This document shows, piece after piece, positions 1 through 5,556 of a stretch of 5,556 bases of DNA. The position numbers and the translations under genes were made by a program. The stretch is from Alphaproteobacteria bacterium (GTDB taxonomy: Bacteria; Pseudomonadota; Alphaproteobacteria; ATCC43930; CGMCC-115725). Positions within the stretch are counted from its first letter, which is position 1. Each line of letters begins with the position of its first letter. Location of the stretch: the NCBI GenBank assembly GCA_017353855.1, contig JAFMSA010000327.1, forward strand, positions 1 through 5,556, given 5' to 3'. The notes under the pieces were generated by a model. The model ran no database searches and was not told the DNA's origin. It was given only the letters and a program-made list of their open reading frames with translations.

Positions 1-612
1 ATCTGCCGGTCGGTAAACTCCAGTCCGACAGGCTGCTAGCCGCCGGCGTCCAAAGCATCTTTGCCGAAAATCTTACAATGCAGAATCAGGACGACGCGAC
101 AAACCCGCTCAACACTGCAGTCGGAATCAATGCCAACCTCAACCGAGGCGGCGTCACACAGAATTTCCATATCCCGCAATTGTATGGCTGCCCAACAGTA
201 TCACTGCACTTCCGGCTTCCACAATCGACTGAGCGGCACCCAGGTGCCGGCCAACCCAGTTTCTCACCCCAGCAAGGCCGGATTATTAGTTCGAGTGTGA
301 CTATTGCCGCGCTCGGACAACGTCCGCATCCGCCTCCCGGCCGTGAAGGGATATCAGGATATCACGATCGTGAATCTTACTGCGACCGGATCGCCGGTGC
401 CAACGCAATCCCCTGTTACCAGGCGATCATCATTCAAGGCTCGTGGCCGCCGATCATGACAGCTGACCACGCCGCCCCACTGTCCATCCGGTGCAGAACG
501 TGACGATTTTAGACCGCAATTCCGGCACTTTGGCCGACACCGCACTAGAGCCAGGATTGACGCCAGACAAGGCCACGATCGGCGCAACCACTTACAGGAC
601 CAGATCGTCGAC
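1..612 (+). pseudogene. Possible remnant of a beta-rich protein gene, unidentified
   Basis: No intact gene is visible. Three protein-like stretches follow one another on the plus strand, each in a different frame. The first runs from base 3 in the frame of base 78, open to 503, with text such as SIFAENLTMQNQDD and TAVGINANLNRGG. The second, at about 301-447, includes DNVRIRLPAVKGYQDITIVN and then LTATGSPVPTQ. The third, at about 482-612, includes VQNVTILDRNSGTLAD and ends at a TGA. All three are rich in V/I/T/N/G, as in parallel beta-helix or other secreted beta proteins. One reading is a single gene broken by at least two frameshifts and cut by the window edge. I do not recognise the family, and the opposite strand is also partly open here, so the direction is uncertain. 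An 8-bp tandem repeat (ggatatca, twice, 349-364) lies inside the second stretch. Confidence 0.3.
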
Positions 613-669
613 GTGATCGGTGGCCGGCCGCGTCAGTGGGCTGATCTTAGTTTCCTTTACCTGCAGCAT
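592..669 (-). CDS. Hypothetical 25-residue ORF directly after the E1 beta gene
   Basis: An ATG at 669 lies 8 bases after the TAA of the E1 beta gene (678-680) on the same strand. It opens a 25-codon frame beginning MLQVKETKISPLTRP and ending at the TAA at 592-594. The spacing would suit translational coupling, but the only ribosome-binding-like sequence is a weak TAAGG that overlaps the upstream stop codon. After the stop the same frame stays open for a further stretch (starting VVAPIVALSGVNPG). This could therefore be the 5' end of a broken third gene of the operon rather than a true small protein. No family is recognised. Confidence 0.15.
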   Translation of the reverse strand: MLQVKETKISPLTRPATDHVDDLVL

Positions 670-677
670 CGCCGGCC

Positions 678-1655
678 TTACGCCGCGTCGGCCGGCTCGC
701 GCCCTTGCAGGACCTCACGAATCCCGGCCGAAATGCGCTTGCGGTCCGGAAAGACATGATCTTCGAGGACAGGGCTGTAAGGTATCGGCACCTGCACCGC
801 GCAGACTCGCTTCACTGGGGTCTTGAGCCGCATGAAACTCGCTGCATCCTCGGTGACGACGGCGGCGACCTCCGCCGAAAAACCGGCCGTCGGCCCGGCC
901 TCGTCGGCGATGACGAGCCGGCCGGTTTTCTGCACTGAGTTGCGGATCGTCTCATGGTCCAGCGGCACGAGCGTGCGCGGATCAACGACCTCGACCGAGA
1001 TCCCTTCCTGCGCGAGCTCTTCGGCCGCGGCCAGCGCCTCGTGAACGAGCCAGGCGAGTGCGACGACCGTGACGTCGCTGCCCTCGCGTTTCACATCGGC
1101 CTTGCCGAGGGGGATCGTGTATTCCTCCTCCGGCACAGGCCCCTTGCGGGCCATCAGGCGGTTCGCCTCGAAGGAGATGACCGGGTTGTTGTCGCGGATT
1201 GCCGTCTTTAACATCCCTTTGATGTCATAGGGAGTCGACGGCAGAAACATCTTCAGGCCGGCCAAATTCATAAACATCGAATAGGGGGACTGCGAGTGCT
1301 GAGCGGCGAGTTGCGTGCCGCCCCCGACAGCTGCCCGATAGAGAACCGGAAAACTCACCTGGCCGCCGAACATGTAGTGGATCTTCGAGGCCTGATTGAC
1401 GATCTGATCCATTGCGACGAAACAGAACGTCACCTGCCGCCAATCGACAATGGGGCGGAAGCCGGAACCGGCCGCTCCGATCGCCATGCCGGTCAGCGCC
1501 GCTTCCGCTATCGGCGTCGCCCGGACCCGCTGCTCGCCAAATTCGCGGAGCAGCGGACCGATCGGATCGGTCGACATATAGAAGATCTTCGGATCGCGCC
1601 GCATCTCCTCGGCCACGGCTTCGACGGCGGCCTCGTTGTAAGTCAGCTCTCGCAT
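678..1655 (-). CDS. 2-oxoacid dehydrogenase E1 component, beta subunit (transketolase-like)
   Basis: This is the beta subunit of an alpha2beta2 thiamine-diphosphate enzyme that oxidatively decarboxylates a 2-oxoacid or acetoin-like substrate in the cytoplasm. At 325 residues it has the usual length. Family signatures in order are FGEQRVRATPIAE (about 39-51; the Glu activates the ThDP aminopyrimidine), AMDQIVNQASKIHYM (about 81-95), AQHSQSPYSMF (about 118-128, with the conserved His of HSQS), LPSTPYD, and a C-terminal transketolase domain with SVEVVDPRTLVPLD (about 220-233). Two positions differ from pyruvate and branched-chain E1 beta: MSTDP replaces the usual GEDV-type text near residue 27-31, and NLAG replaces the HxPG after HSQS. 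These may be subfamily traits. I chose the ATG at 1655 over the TTG at 1661 because CAGGGG sits 7 bases upstream of the ATG and would abut the TTG. The gene follows the alpha-subunit gene after a 159-bp gap. Fold and role are secure; the substrate is not. Confidence 0.93.
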   Translation of the reverse strand: MRELTYNEAAVEAVAEEMRRDPKIFYMSTDPIGPLLREFGEQRVRATPIAEAALTGMAIGAAGSGFRPIVDWRQVTFCFVAMDQIVNQASKIHYMFGGQVSFPVLYRAAVGGGTQLAAQHSQSPYSMFMNLAGLKMFLPSTPYDIKGMLKTAIRDNNPVISFEANRLMARKGPVPEEEYTIPLGKADVKREGSDVTVVALAWLVHEALAAAEELAQEGISVEVVDPRTLVPLDHETIRNSVQKTGRLVIADEAGPTAGFSAEVAAVVTEDAASFMRLKTPVKRVCAVQVPIPYSPVLEDHVFPDRKRISAGIREVLQGREPADAA

Positions 1656-1662
1656 CGCCAAA

Positions 1663-1668
1663 CCCCTG
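1663..1668 (-). promoter_or_regulatory. Ribosome binding site of the E1 beta gene
   Basis: On the minus strand CAGGGG lies 7 bases upstream of the ATG at 1653-1655. It decides the start: an upstream in-frame TTG (1659-1661) would leave only 1 base between the site and the codon. Confidence 0.6.
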
Positions 1669-1705
1669 CAAGAAACAAGACGGCTGGAAGGGAAGACAAT
1701 CTCAA

Positions 1706-1725
1706 CGGCTTTCCCGGGGAAGCCG
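1706..1725. repeat. GC-rich inverted repeat between the E1 alpha and beta genes
   Basis: Twenty bases (cggctttcccggggaagccg) read nearly the same on both strands: nine of ten base pairs match and the tenth is a T/G pair. The repeat lies in the 159-bp gap between the alpha stop and the beta start. In mRNA it could form a strong hairpin. No T-run follows it on the minus strand, so it does not look like a classical intrinsic terminator. A processing or stability element, or a palindromic operator, would fit equally well. Confidence 0.35.
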
Positions 1726-1814
1726 GGCCCATCTCTCGGCCGCGCGGCAACCGTTCGAGGATTCCAGATTTCGTCCGGACAGCGGCTCGTGCACAGGTTC
1801 CTTCCGGACGGGTA

Positions 1815-2795
1815 TCAGGCCGAAAAGACGTCGTCGGTCGCCCGTTCGGGGGTCGGAAAAGGGCTTGCTTCGGCGAAGGCGACGGCGGCATCAAGAGCGG
1901 TCACGACGTCGCGCTCGATGGTTTGCAGCCCGCTGTCGTCCAGGTCGCCCTGCTCTCTGAGCTGCCGCTCGAGCCGTGCGATCGGATCCCGCCCCTTCCA
2001 CACCTCGAGCTCCTGCTGGTCACGGGGATCCGGCTGCCCCCTACGCTCCGTGTGCGCGCGCCAGCGATACGTCTTGCACTCTATGAGTGTCGGGCCATCG
2101 CCTGATCGCGCCCGATCCACGGCCCGGTTTGCAGCCTGATAGACCGCGAAGACATCGTTGCCGTCGACCACGACACCAGGAATGCCGTAACCGGCCGCCC
2201 GCGCCGCAATGTCGCTCAACGCGTGTGTCGCGGCCGCCGCAGTCTGTGCGGCGTAGAGGTTGTTCTCGCACACATACAGCATCGGCAATTTCCACGTCGC
2301 CGCGATATTGAGGCATTCATGGAAGGGGCCGGCATTCGATGCGCCATCCCCAAAGAAGGAGACCGCGACACTCCCCTTGCCTTCCATCTGTGCCGCAAGG
2401 CCCGCACCGGTGACGATCGCGATACCGCCGGCGACGATGCCATTGGCACCCAGCATGCCGATGCCGAAATCGGCAATATGCATCGATCCGCCCTTGCCCT
2501 TGCAGTAGCCCGTTTGCCGCCCATAAAGCTCGGCCATCATACGGCCCAGATCCGCGCCCTTGGCGATGCAGTGGCCATGGCCACGATGCGTCGAGATGAT
2601 CCGGTCGCCGCGCTCGAGCGCGCCACAGACGCCGACCGCAACCGCTTCCTCGCCGATGTAGCAGTGCACCACACCGTAGATCTTGCCGGCGAGATAGTCG
2701 GCCGAGGCGCGTTCCTCGAACCGGCGGATTGTCAGCATCCGACGCAGCATCTCCCGCTGCGTGTCAGGCGGCAGGTTAGGCGAGCGGGTTTGCAT
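1815..2795 (-). CDS. 2-oxoacid dehydrogenase E1 component, alpha subunit
   Basis: This is the alpha subunit of the same ThDP-dependent E1 enzyme as the downstream beta gene. It binds the diphosphate and magnesium of the cofactor. At 326 residues it is a complete bacterial-type alpha chain. Signatures in order are MLTIRRFEERA (about 20-30, the N-terminal helix typical of pyruvate/acetoin/branched-chain E1 alpha), HCYIGEEAVAVG (44-55), STHRGHGHCIAKG (68-80), GKGGSMHI (100-107), and the ThDP/Mg motif GDGASNAGPFHECLN (149-163) closed by ENN (177-179). The loop after TYRWRAHTE (242-250) corresponds to the one phosphorylated in mitochondrial enzymes; here Ala replaces the Gly usual in the RGH triplet. 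A strong GGGAGGAA precedes the ATG. No lipoyl E2 or E3 gene is in the window, so the substrate (pyruvate, acetoin or branched-chain oxoacid) cannot be fixed. Acetoin-type or general E1 alpha is the best description. Confidence 0.94.
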   Translation of the reverse strand: MQTRSPNLPPDTQREMLRRMLTIRRFEERASADYLAGKIYGVVHCYIGEEAVAVGVCGALERGDRIISTHRGHGHCIAKGADLGRMMAELYGRQTGYCKGKGGSMHIADFGIGMLGANGIVAGGIAIVTGAGLAAQMEGKGSVAVSFFGDGASNAGPFHECLNIAATWKLPMLYVCENNLYAAQTAAAATHALSDIAARAAGYGIPGVVVDGNDVFAVYQAANRAVDRARSGDGPTLIECKTYRWRAHTERRGQPDPRDQQELEVWKGRDPIARLERQLREQGDLDDSGLQTIERDVVTALDAAVAFAEASPFPTPERATDDVFSA

Positions 2796-2804
2796 GGACG
2801 TGAT

Positions 2805-2812
2805 TTCCTCCC
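2805..2812 (-). promoter_or_regulatory. Ribosome binding site of the E1 alpha gene
   Basis: The minus strand reads GGGAGGAA, ending 9 bases before the ATG at 2793-2795. This is the best Shine-Dalgarno match in the window and supports the chosen start. Confidence 0.7.
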
Positions 2813-2899
2813 GGCCGGTCGAGGTTCCTCATGATGGGGCAGCGACCGATGGGTGGCAACCCGGACGTGAGCCTCCCTATTAACCGGCGATAGCATCAG

Positions 2900-3257
2900 C
2901 CGCCGCGATGGGACAGCCGCTATGTTGTTCCCGTGTGAATCGAGCACACAGGCAGCCTGACAGTTCGGCGTGCGATGCTCGCGCGGCCCCGGCACCCCAT
3001 TGTCGAACCCCCGGCCTTGAGCGGCCTTGAGAGCGCGTCACAGGAACGCGTCGACCTCGCTCCCGTTCCTGGCACCAAGAGCCGTAGTAAAATGCGGGTT
3101 TTAGCGATCAAGCCAAACACCGGATAACCTACGCCTAGCCGATGCCGCCTGTTCCGACATCCTCGGGTATCTGCATCGCTCACGCCGGCGAAGAGCGCCA
3201 CAGAGCCGCGGAGCAGTCGAGATCCGGCACCGCGATGTCCGTTAGGCTATTATCGAT
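2900..3257 (-). pseudogene. Degraded VOC/glyoxalase-family gene
   Basis: Read on the minus strand, this stretch gives an ordered set of vicinal-oxygen-chelate (glyoxalase/bleomycin-resistance) signatures split over three frames. The N-terminus reads IDNSLTDIAVPDLDCSAALW (3257-3198), like the usual MIDH-DLxxSxxFY opening, but its first codon is ATC, not ATG. A frameshift leads to ALFAGVSDADTRGCR and then LGVGYPVFGLI (to 3106). A second shift leads to PHFTTALGARNGSEVDAFL, a TGA (3038-3040), RALKA, then FDNGVPGPREHR and AACVLDSHGNNIAAV (ending 2912), which matches the typical C-terminal DPDGNNIEAV. A TAA also interrupts it at 3101-3103. The IEAV glutamate that usually ligates metal reads Ala. 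The total span fits a normal VOC protein of about 120 residues. It lies just upstream of the E1 alpha gene on the same strand. The family call rests on recognised motif order and was not checked by a search. Confidence 0.75.
3012..3031. repeat. 10-bp tandem duplication inside the VOC pseudogene
   Basis: The unit cggccttgag occurs twice in direct succession (3012-3021 and 3022-3031). On the minus strand it falls in the RALKA-(A)GG segment of the VOC remnant and adds about three residues plus one base. It looks like a slippage or repair duplication that contributes to the frame damage. Confidence 0.7.
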
Positions 3258-3697
3258 CCTCGGAAATCAGGATGTTCGCGCGCCTCCCCTGAAAGCATAA
3301 GACCATCCGTCGTGACCCTGCGAGCCTTACGTCGGGTGCGGCGACCGACGGGTCGCCTTCGCATAGAGCGCTTCGCGGCTGGCGCATAGAGCGCTTCGCG
3401 GCTGGATTATTCCGTCCGCTCCGCGGAGTACGCCCCAAAGGATCATGGCTCCGCATTCGGTCTTGCTTGCCCTGCTGCAGCAGACGGAAGAAGCCCGCGG
3501 TCGCGCTGCTGGTGTGCTTCGGGGTGGAGAGCGTGGTAGCAGTGGTCGCTCTGTCCGCCTGCCATAACTCGATGTCGCACTTTGCAGTCAGCCGGCGTCC
3601 GGTGCGGAAGTTCCTGCGGCAGTTCTCGGTCGCCCAGCGCGAGAGCGAAACCACCGCTTGGTCCTTCCGGCGAGCACGAGCGCCGCGGGACAATCGA
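3258..3697. other. Non-coding or eroded stretch between asnS and the VOC remnant
   Basis: This 440-bp stretch lies downstream of asnS. A minus-strand frame stays open through it (to about 3768, overlapping the asnS end), and plus-strand frames are partly open, but none shows a recognisable domain, convincing start or ribosome binding site. A plus-strand frame has a short hydrophobic run (AVALLVCFGVESVVAVVAL, about 3497-3553), probably by chance. The stretch holds the 23-bp tandem repeat listed separately. I see no transposase, terminal inverted repeat, tRNA or clear terminator. Heavily eroded former coding sequence is the likeliest explanation. Confidence 0.4.
3360..3405. repeat. Perfect 23-bp tandem direct repeat
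   Basis: A 23-bp unit beginning cgcatagagcgcttcgcgg occurs at 3360-3382 and again, identical and immediately adjacent, at 3383-3405. Each copy contains CGC-TTC-GCG, able to form a tiny hairpin. With only two identical copies in a region without a gene, a recent duplication is more likely than a functional array. Confidence 0.9.
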
Positions 3698-5104
3698 TCA
3701 ATACCGGGCGTGGCCGGGTGTTCGCGGGAAGGGGATGGCGTCGCGCACATTGGCCAGGCCGGTGACATAGGTTAGGGTCCGCTCGAAGCCGAGGCCGAAG
3801 CCCGCGTGCGGTACCGTGCCGTAGCGCCTGAGATCGCGGTACCAGCTGTAATGCTCCTTGTCGATGCCGCGCTCGGTCATGCTGCGGTCTAGTATCTCGA
3901 GCCGTTCCTCGCGCTGGCTGCCGCCAATGATCTCGCCGATCCCCGGCGCCAGCACGTCCATCGCCGCGACAGTCCGGCCGTCATCGTTCACCCGCATGTA
4001 GAAGGCTTTGATAGCCTTCGGGTAGTTCATCACGACGACGGGTTTTTTCGCGTACTTTTCAGTGAGGTAGCGCTCGTGCTCAGACTGCAGATCTATGCCC
4101 CATGCGACGGGAAACTCAAATTTCTCGTTCGCGCGCCCGAGCACCTCGATCGCCTCGCTGTAGTCCATGTGCGCGAATTCAGAAGAGACGATCCCCTCGA
4201 GCTTCGCGATGAGCCCCTTCTCGATGCGCTGGTCGAAGAAACCAAGGTCGTCGTGTCTTTCCTTCAGCAACGCCCCGAAGCTGTATTTTAGGAGCGCTTC
4301 CGCGAGCGCGGCGTTGTCCGAAAGGTCGGCGAACGCAATCTCCGGCTCGATCATCCAGAACTCTGCGAGGTGGCGGCTGGTGTTCGAGTTCTCGGCCCGG
4401 AAGGTCGGCCCGAAGGTGTAGACCTTAGTGAGCGCGAGACAGTAGGCCTCGACGTTGAGCTGCCCCGATACGGTCAGGAACGCCTCGCGGCCAAAGAAAT
4501 CCTGCGAAAAATCGACCTCGCCCTCTTGCGTGCGCGGTAGGTTCGCGAGGTCCAGCGTCGAGACCCGGAACAATGCCCCCGCCCCCTCCGCATCAGAGGC
4601 GGTGATGATCGGCGTATTGACCCAGAAAAACCCGTTCTCGTCGAAAAAGCGGTGTATTGCCCGCGCCAAGGTGTGGCGCACGCGGGTCGCGGCACCGATC
4701 ACGTTCGTGCGCGGCCGCAGATGTGCGACCTCGCGCAGATACTCCAATGTATGCGGCTTCGGCTGTATCGGGTATGTATCCGGATCCTCGACCCAGCCGA
4801 TCACACGCACAGCGCTCGCCTGCATCTCGAAAGGCTGCCCCTTGGCCGGGGACGGCACGATCATCCCCGTCGCTTCGACTGCGCAACCGGCCGTGAGCTT
4901 CAGTACTTCCTCGTTGTAATTGGGCAATGAGTTCGATATCACGACCTGCAGTGGATGCAAGGACGATCCCTCCGAAACGTGTACGAAGGAAACGCCCGCC
5001 CGCGAGTCCCGCCGCGTGCGCACCCAGCCCTTTATGCAGACCGGCGTGTCCTGCGGAGCTTGACCGGCCAGGATCTCGCGCACACTGAACTCTTTTTTGT
5101 TCAT
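3698..5104 (-). CDS. asnS: Asparaginyl-tRNA synthetase
   Basis: A class IIb aminoacyl-tRNA synthetase that activates asparagine with ATP and charges tRNA-Asn in the cytoplasm. At 468 residues it matches the length of E. coli AsnRS (466) and aligns with it end to end from memory. An N-terminal OB-fold anticodon-binding domain (about 20-107) contains IKGWVRTRRDSRAGVSF and GWVEDPDTYP. The linker EYLREVAHLRPRTN (121-134) leads to motif 1 (about 144-176, RHTLARAIHRFF...PIITASDAEGAG). Motif 2 is FRAENSNTSRHLAEFWMIEP (235-254). Near the end come LAPGIGEIIGGSQREER (385-401) and motif 3, GFGLGFERTLTYVTG (435-449), followed by IPFPRTPGHARY. All class II signature residues appear present, and the retained OB fold argues against an AsnA-like paralogue. 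The ATG at 5104 has no clear Shine-Dalgarno, but the N-terminus lines up with the family. Many alphaproteobacteria make Asn-tRNA through AspRS and GatCAB instead, so an AsnRS here may be acquired or supplementary. Confidence 0.97.
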   Translation of the reverse strand: MNKKEFSVREILAGQAPQDTPVCIKGWVRTRRDSRAGVSFVHVSEGSSLHPLQVVISNSLPNYNEEVLKLTAGCAVEATGMIVPSPAKGQPFEMQASAVRVIGWVEDPDTYPIQPKPHTLEYLREVAHLRPRTNVIGAATRVRHTLARAIHRFFDENGFFWVNTPIITASDAEGAGALFRVSTLDLANLPRTQEGEVDFSQDFFGREAFLTVSGQLNVEAYCLALTKVYTFGPTFRAENSNTSRHLAEFWMIEPEIAFADLSDNAALAEALLKYSFGALLKERHDDLGFFDQRIEKGLIAKLEGIVSSEFAHMDYSEAIEVLGRANEKFEFPVAWGIDLQSEHERYLTEKYAKKPVVVMNYPKAIKAFYMRVNDDGRTVAAMDVLAPGIGEIIGGSQREERLEILDRSMTERGIDKEHYSWYRDLRRYGTVPHAGFGLGFERTLTYVTGLANVRDAIPFPRTPGHARY

Positions 5105-5260
5105 GGCGTGAGAGTTACTCAGGCGGCATGACCTTGTCCAGCGATCCCGACGAATCGATGCTCTCCGCCGGCCGCGGCTGCACGCTTAGGCAGGGCAAAA
5201 ATCATCTTGCTGCGGTTTCTGCGGCCTGAGGCGATACGCAGCGTCAGTCAGCTAAGGAGC
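5105..5260. other. Divergent spacer between asnS and the oxidoreductase remnant
   Basis: This 156-bp spacer should contain the asnS promoter (minus strand). No strong -35/-10 pair stands out, and the bases before the asnS ATG (GAGTAACTCTCACGCC) lack a good ribosome binding site. At its right end AAGGAG (5254-5259, plus) lies just 1 base before the ATG at 5261, which is too close for efficient initiation. That fits a decayed downstream gene. Confidence 0.4.
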
Positions 5261-5556
5261 ATGGAGACCGGCGCCGGGATTTTCTTTACGACTCCCGACA
5301 CCGATTACCCCAGGCTGAGCTCGCATTGGCGCTGAAAGCCCGGGCTTCGACTCGCGCCGGCTGGGCCGAGCCTTTGCATATCACCTCACTCGCCGCTTCA
5401 GCCTGCCCGACCGGACGGAGCTGTCGAAGCGGTACTAAGATGTCATGGATCCGTTCGTCACATTGAGCGCTGCAGCGGCTACAACGCACCTCAAGCTCGG
5501 CACCGGCGTCTGCGTGGTATTCCCGTAATCCAACGTGACACAACCGGGAAACCGGT
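5261..5556 (+). pseudogene. 5' remnant of a luciferase-like (LLM-class) flavin-dependent oxidoreductase gene
   Basis: Read across frames, this stretch matches the N-terminal 90 or so residues of luciferase-like monooxygenases of the F420/FMN-dependent type. From the ATG at 5261 it reads METGAGIFFTTPDTDYP, then shifts frame to QAELALALKAR (5311-5343), shifts again to GFDSRR (from 5343), and an alternative frame gives WAEPLHI where the family has an (F)xEHxHIP motif. It continues with RRFSLPDRTELSKRY, a TAA stop (5436-5438), DVMDPFVTLSAAAATTHLKL and GTGVCVV, then shifts again to VIQRDTTGKP at the window end. The order GIFF - ELA-AL-ARGF - H - DPF-LSAAAA - LGTG - QRD is characteristic of this family. 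At least three frameshifts and one stop make it non-functional. The gene continues beyond the window. The family call was not verified by a search. Confidence 0.8.

Noticed and set aside
1656..1661. TTG start for the E1 beta gene, giving two extra residues (MAM...)
   Set aside because: The CAGGGG ribosome binding site would be 1 base from the TTG but is 7 bases from the ATG at 1655.
1296..2105. A 269-codon plus-strand open frame
   Set aside because: It lies antisense to the E1 alpha and beta genes and is a typical GC-rich shadow with no recognisable domain.
2223..2834. A 203-codon plus-strand open frame
   Set aside because: It is antisense to the E1 alpha gene, which has full family motifs and a good ribosome binding site.
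3360..3405. The tandem repeat as a minimal CRISPR array
   Set aside because: The two units are directly adjacent with no spacer, and no cas-like gene is present.
3250..3768. A 172-codon minus-strand open frame
   Set aside because: It overlaps the end of asnS in another frame, covers the start of the VOC remnant region, shows no domain and has arginine-rich shadow-like composition.
5126..5140. A GG-N10-GC pattern upstream of asnS on the minus strand, resembling a sigma-54 -24/-12 promoter
   Set aside because: Only the two GG/GC doublets fit well, the TGGCAC and TTGC blocks are poor, and it would leave only about 10 bases of leader.
5286..5543. An 85-codon minus-strand open frame
   Set aside because: The plus strand here carries luciferase-like oxidoreductase motifs; the minus frame is its shadow.

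Overview
The window is GC-rich bacterial DNA with three intact genes, all on the minus strand, set in stretches of decayed coding sequence. The composition, the protein types and the amount of decay suggest a Gram-negative proteobacterium, most likely an alphaproteobacterium of the Rhizobiales, and an accessory region such as a symbiosis island or large plasmid. That assignment is inference: no rRNA, nod/nif gene, transposase or other diagnostic marker is visible.

Layout from left to right. Bases 1-612 hold no intact gene. Protein-like stretches run on the plus strand in three successive frames and may be an eroded, beta-rich (secreted-type) gene that I cannot name. Bases 678-1655 and 1815-2795 (both minus) encode the beta and alpha subunits of a thiamine-diphosphate-dependent 2-oxoacid dehydrogenase E1. 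They are transcribed alpha then beta, with 159 bp between them containing a GC-rich inverted repeat. No E2 or E3 gene is in the window. Bases 2900-3257 (minus) are a frameshifted, stop-containing VOC/glyoxalase-family pseudogene directly upstream of the E1 alpha gene. Bases 3258-3697 have no recognisable gene but carry a perfect 23-bp tandem duplication. Bases 3698-5104 (minus) encode a complete asparaginyl-tRNA synthetase (asnS). After a 156-bp spacer, bases 5261-5556 (plus, running off the window) are the frameshifted start of a luciferase-like flavin-dependent oxidoreductase.

Functionally, the two E1 subunits should form one alpha2beta2 enzyme that decarboxylates a 2-oxoacid (or acetoin-like substrate) and would need an E2/E3 or another acceptor encoded elsewhere. 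The asparaginyl-tRNA synthetase is a self-contained translation enzyme. Nothing in the sequence links it to the E1 pair except position. The clearest result beyond simple annotation is the two pseudogenes, recovered by following homology-like text across frames. The surviving E1 pair and asnS are intact islands between them, which suggests they were retained by selection or arrived more recently. I see no convincing novel system such as a defence locus, CRISPR array or toxin-antitoxin pair.
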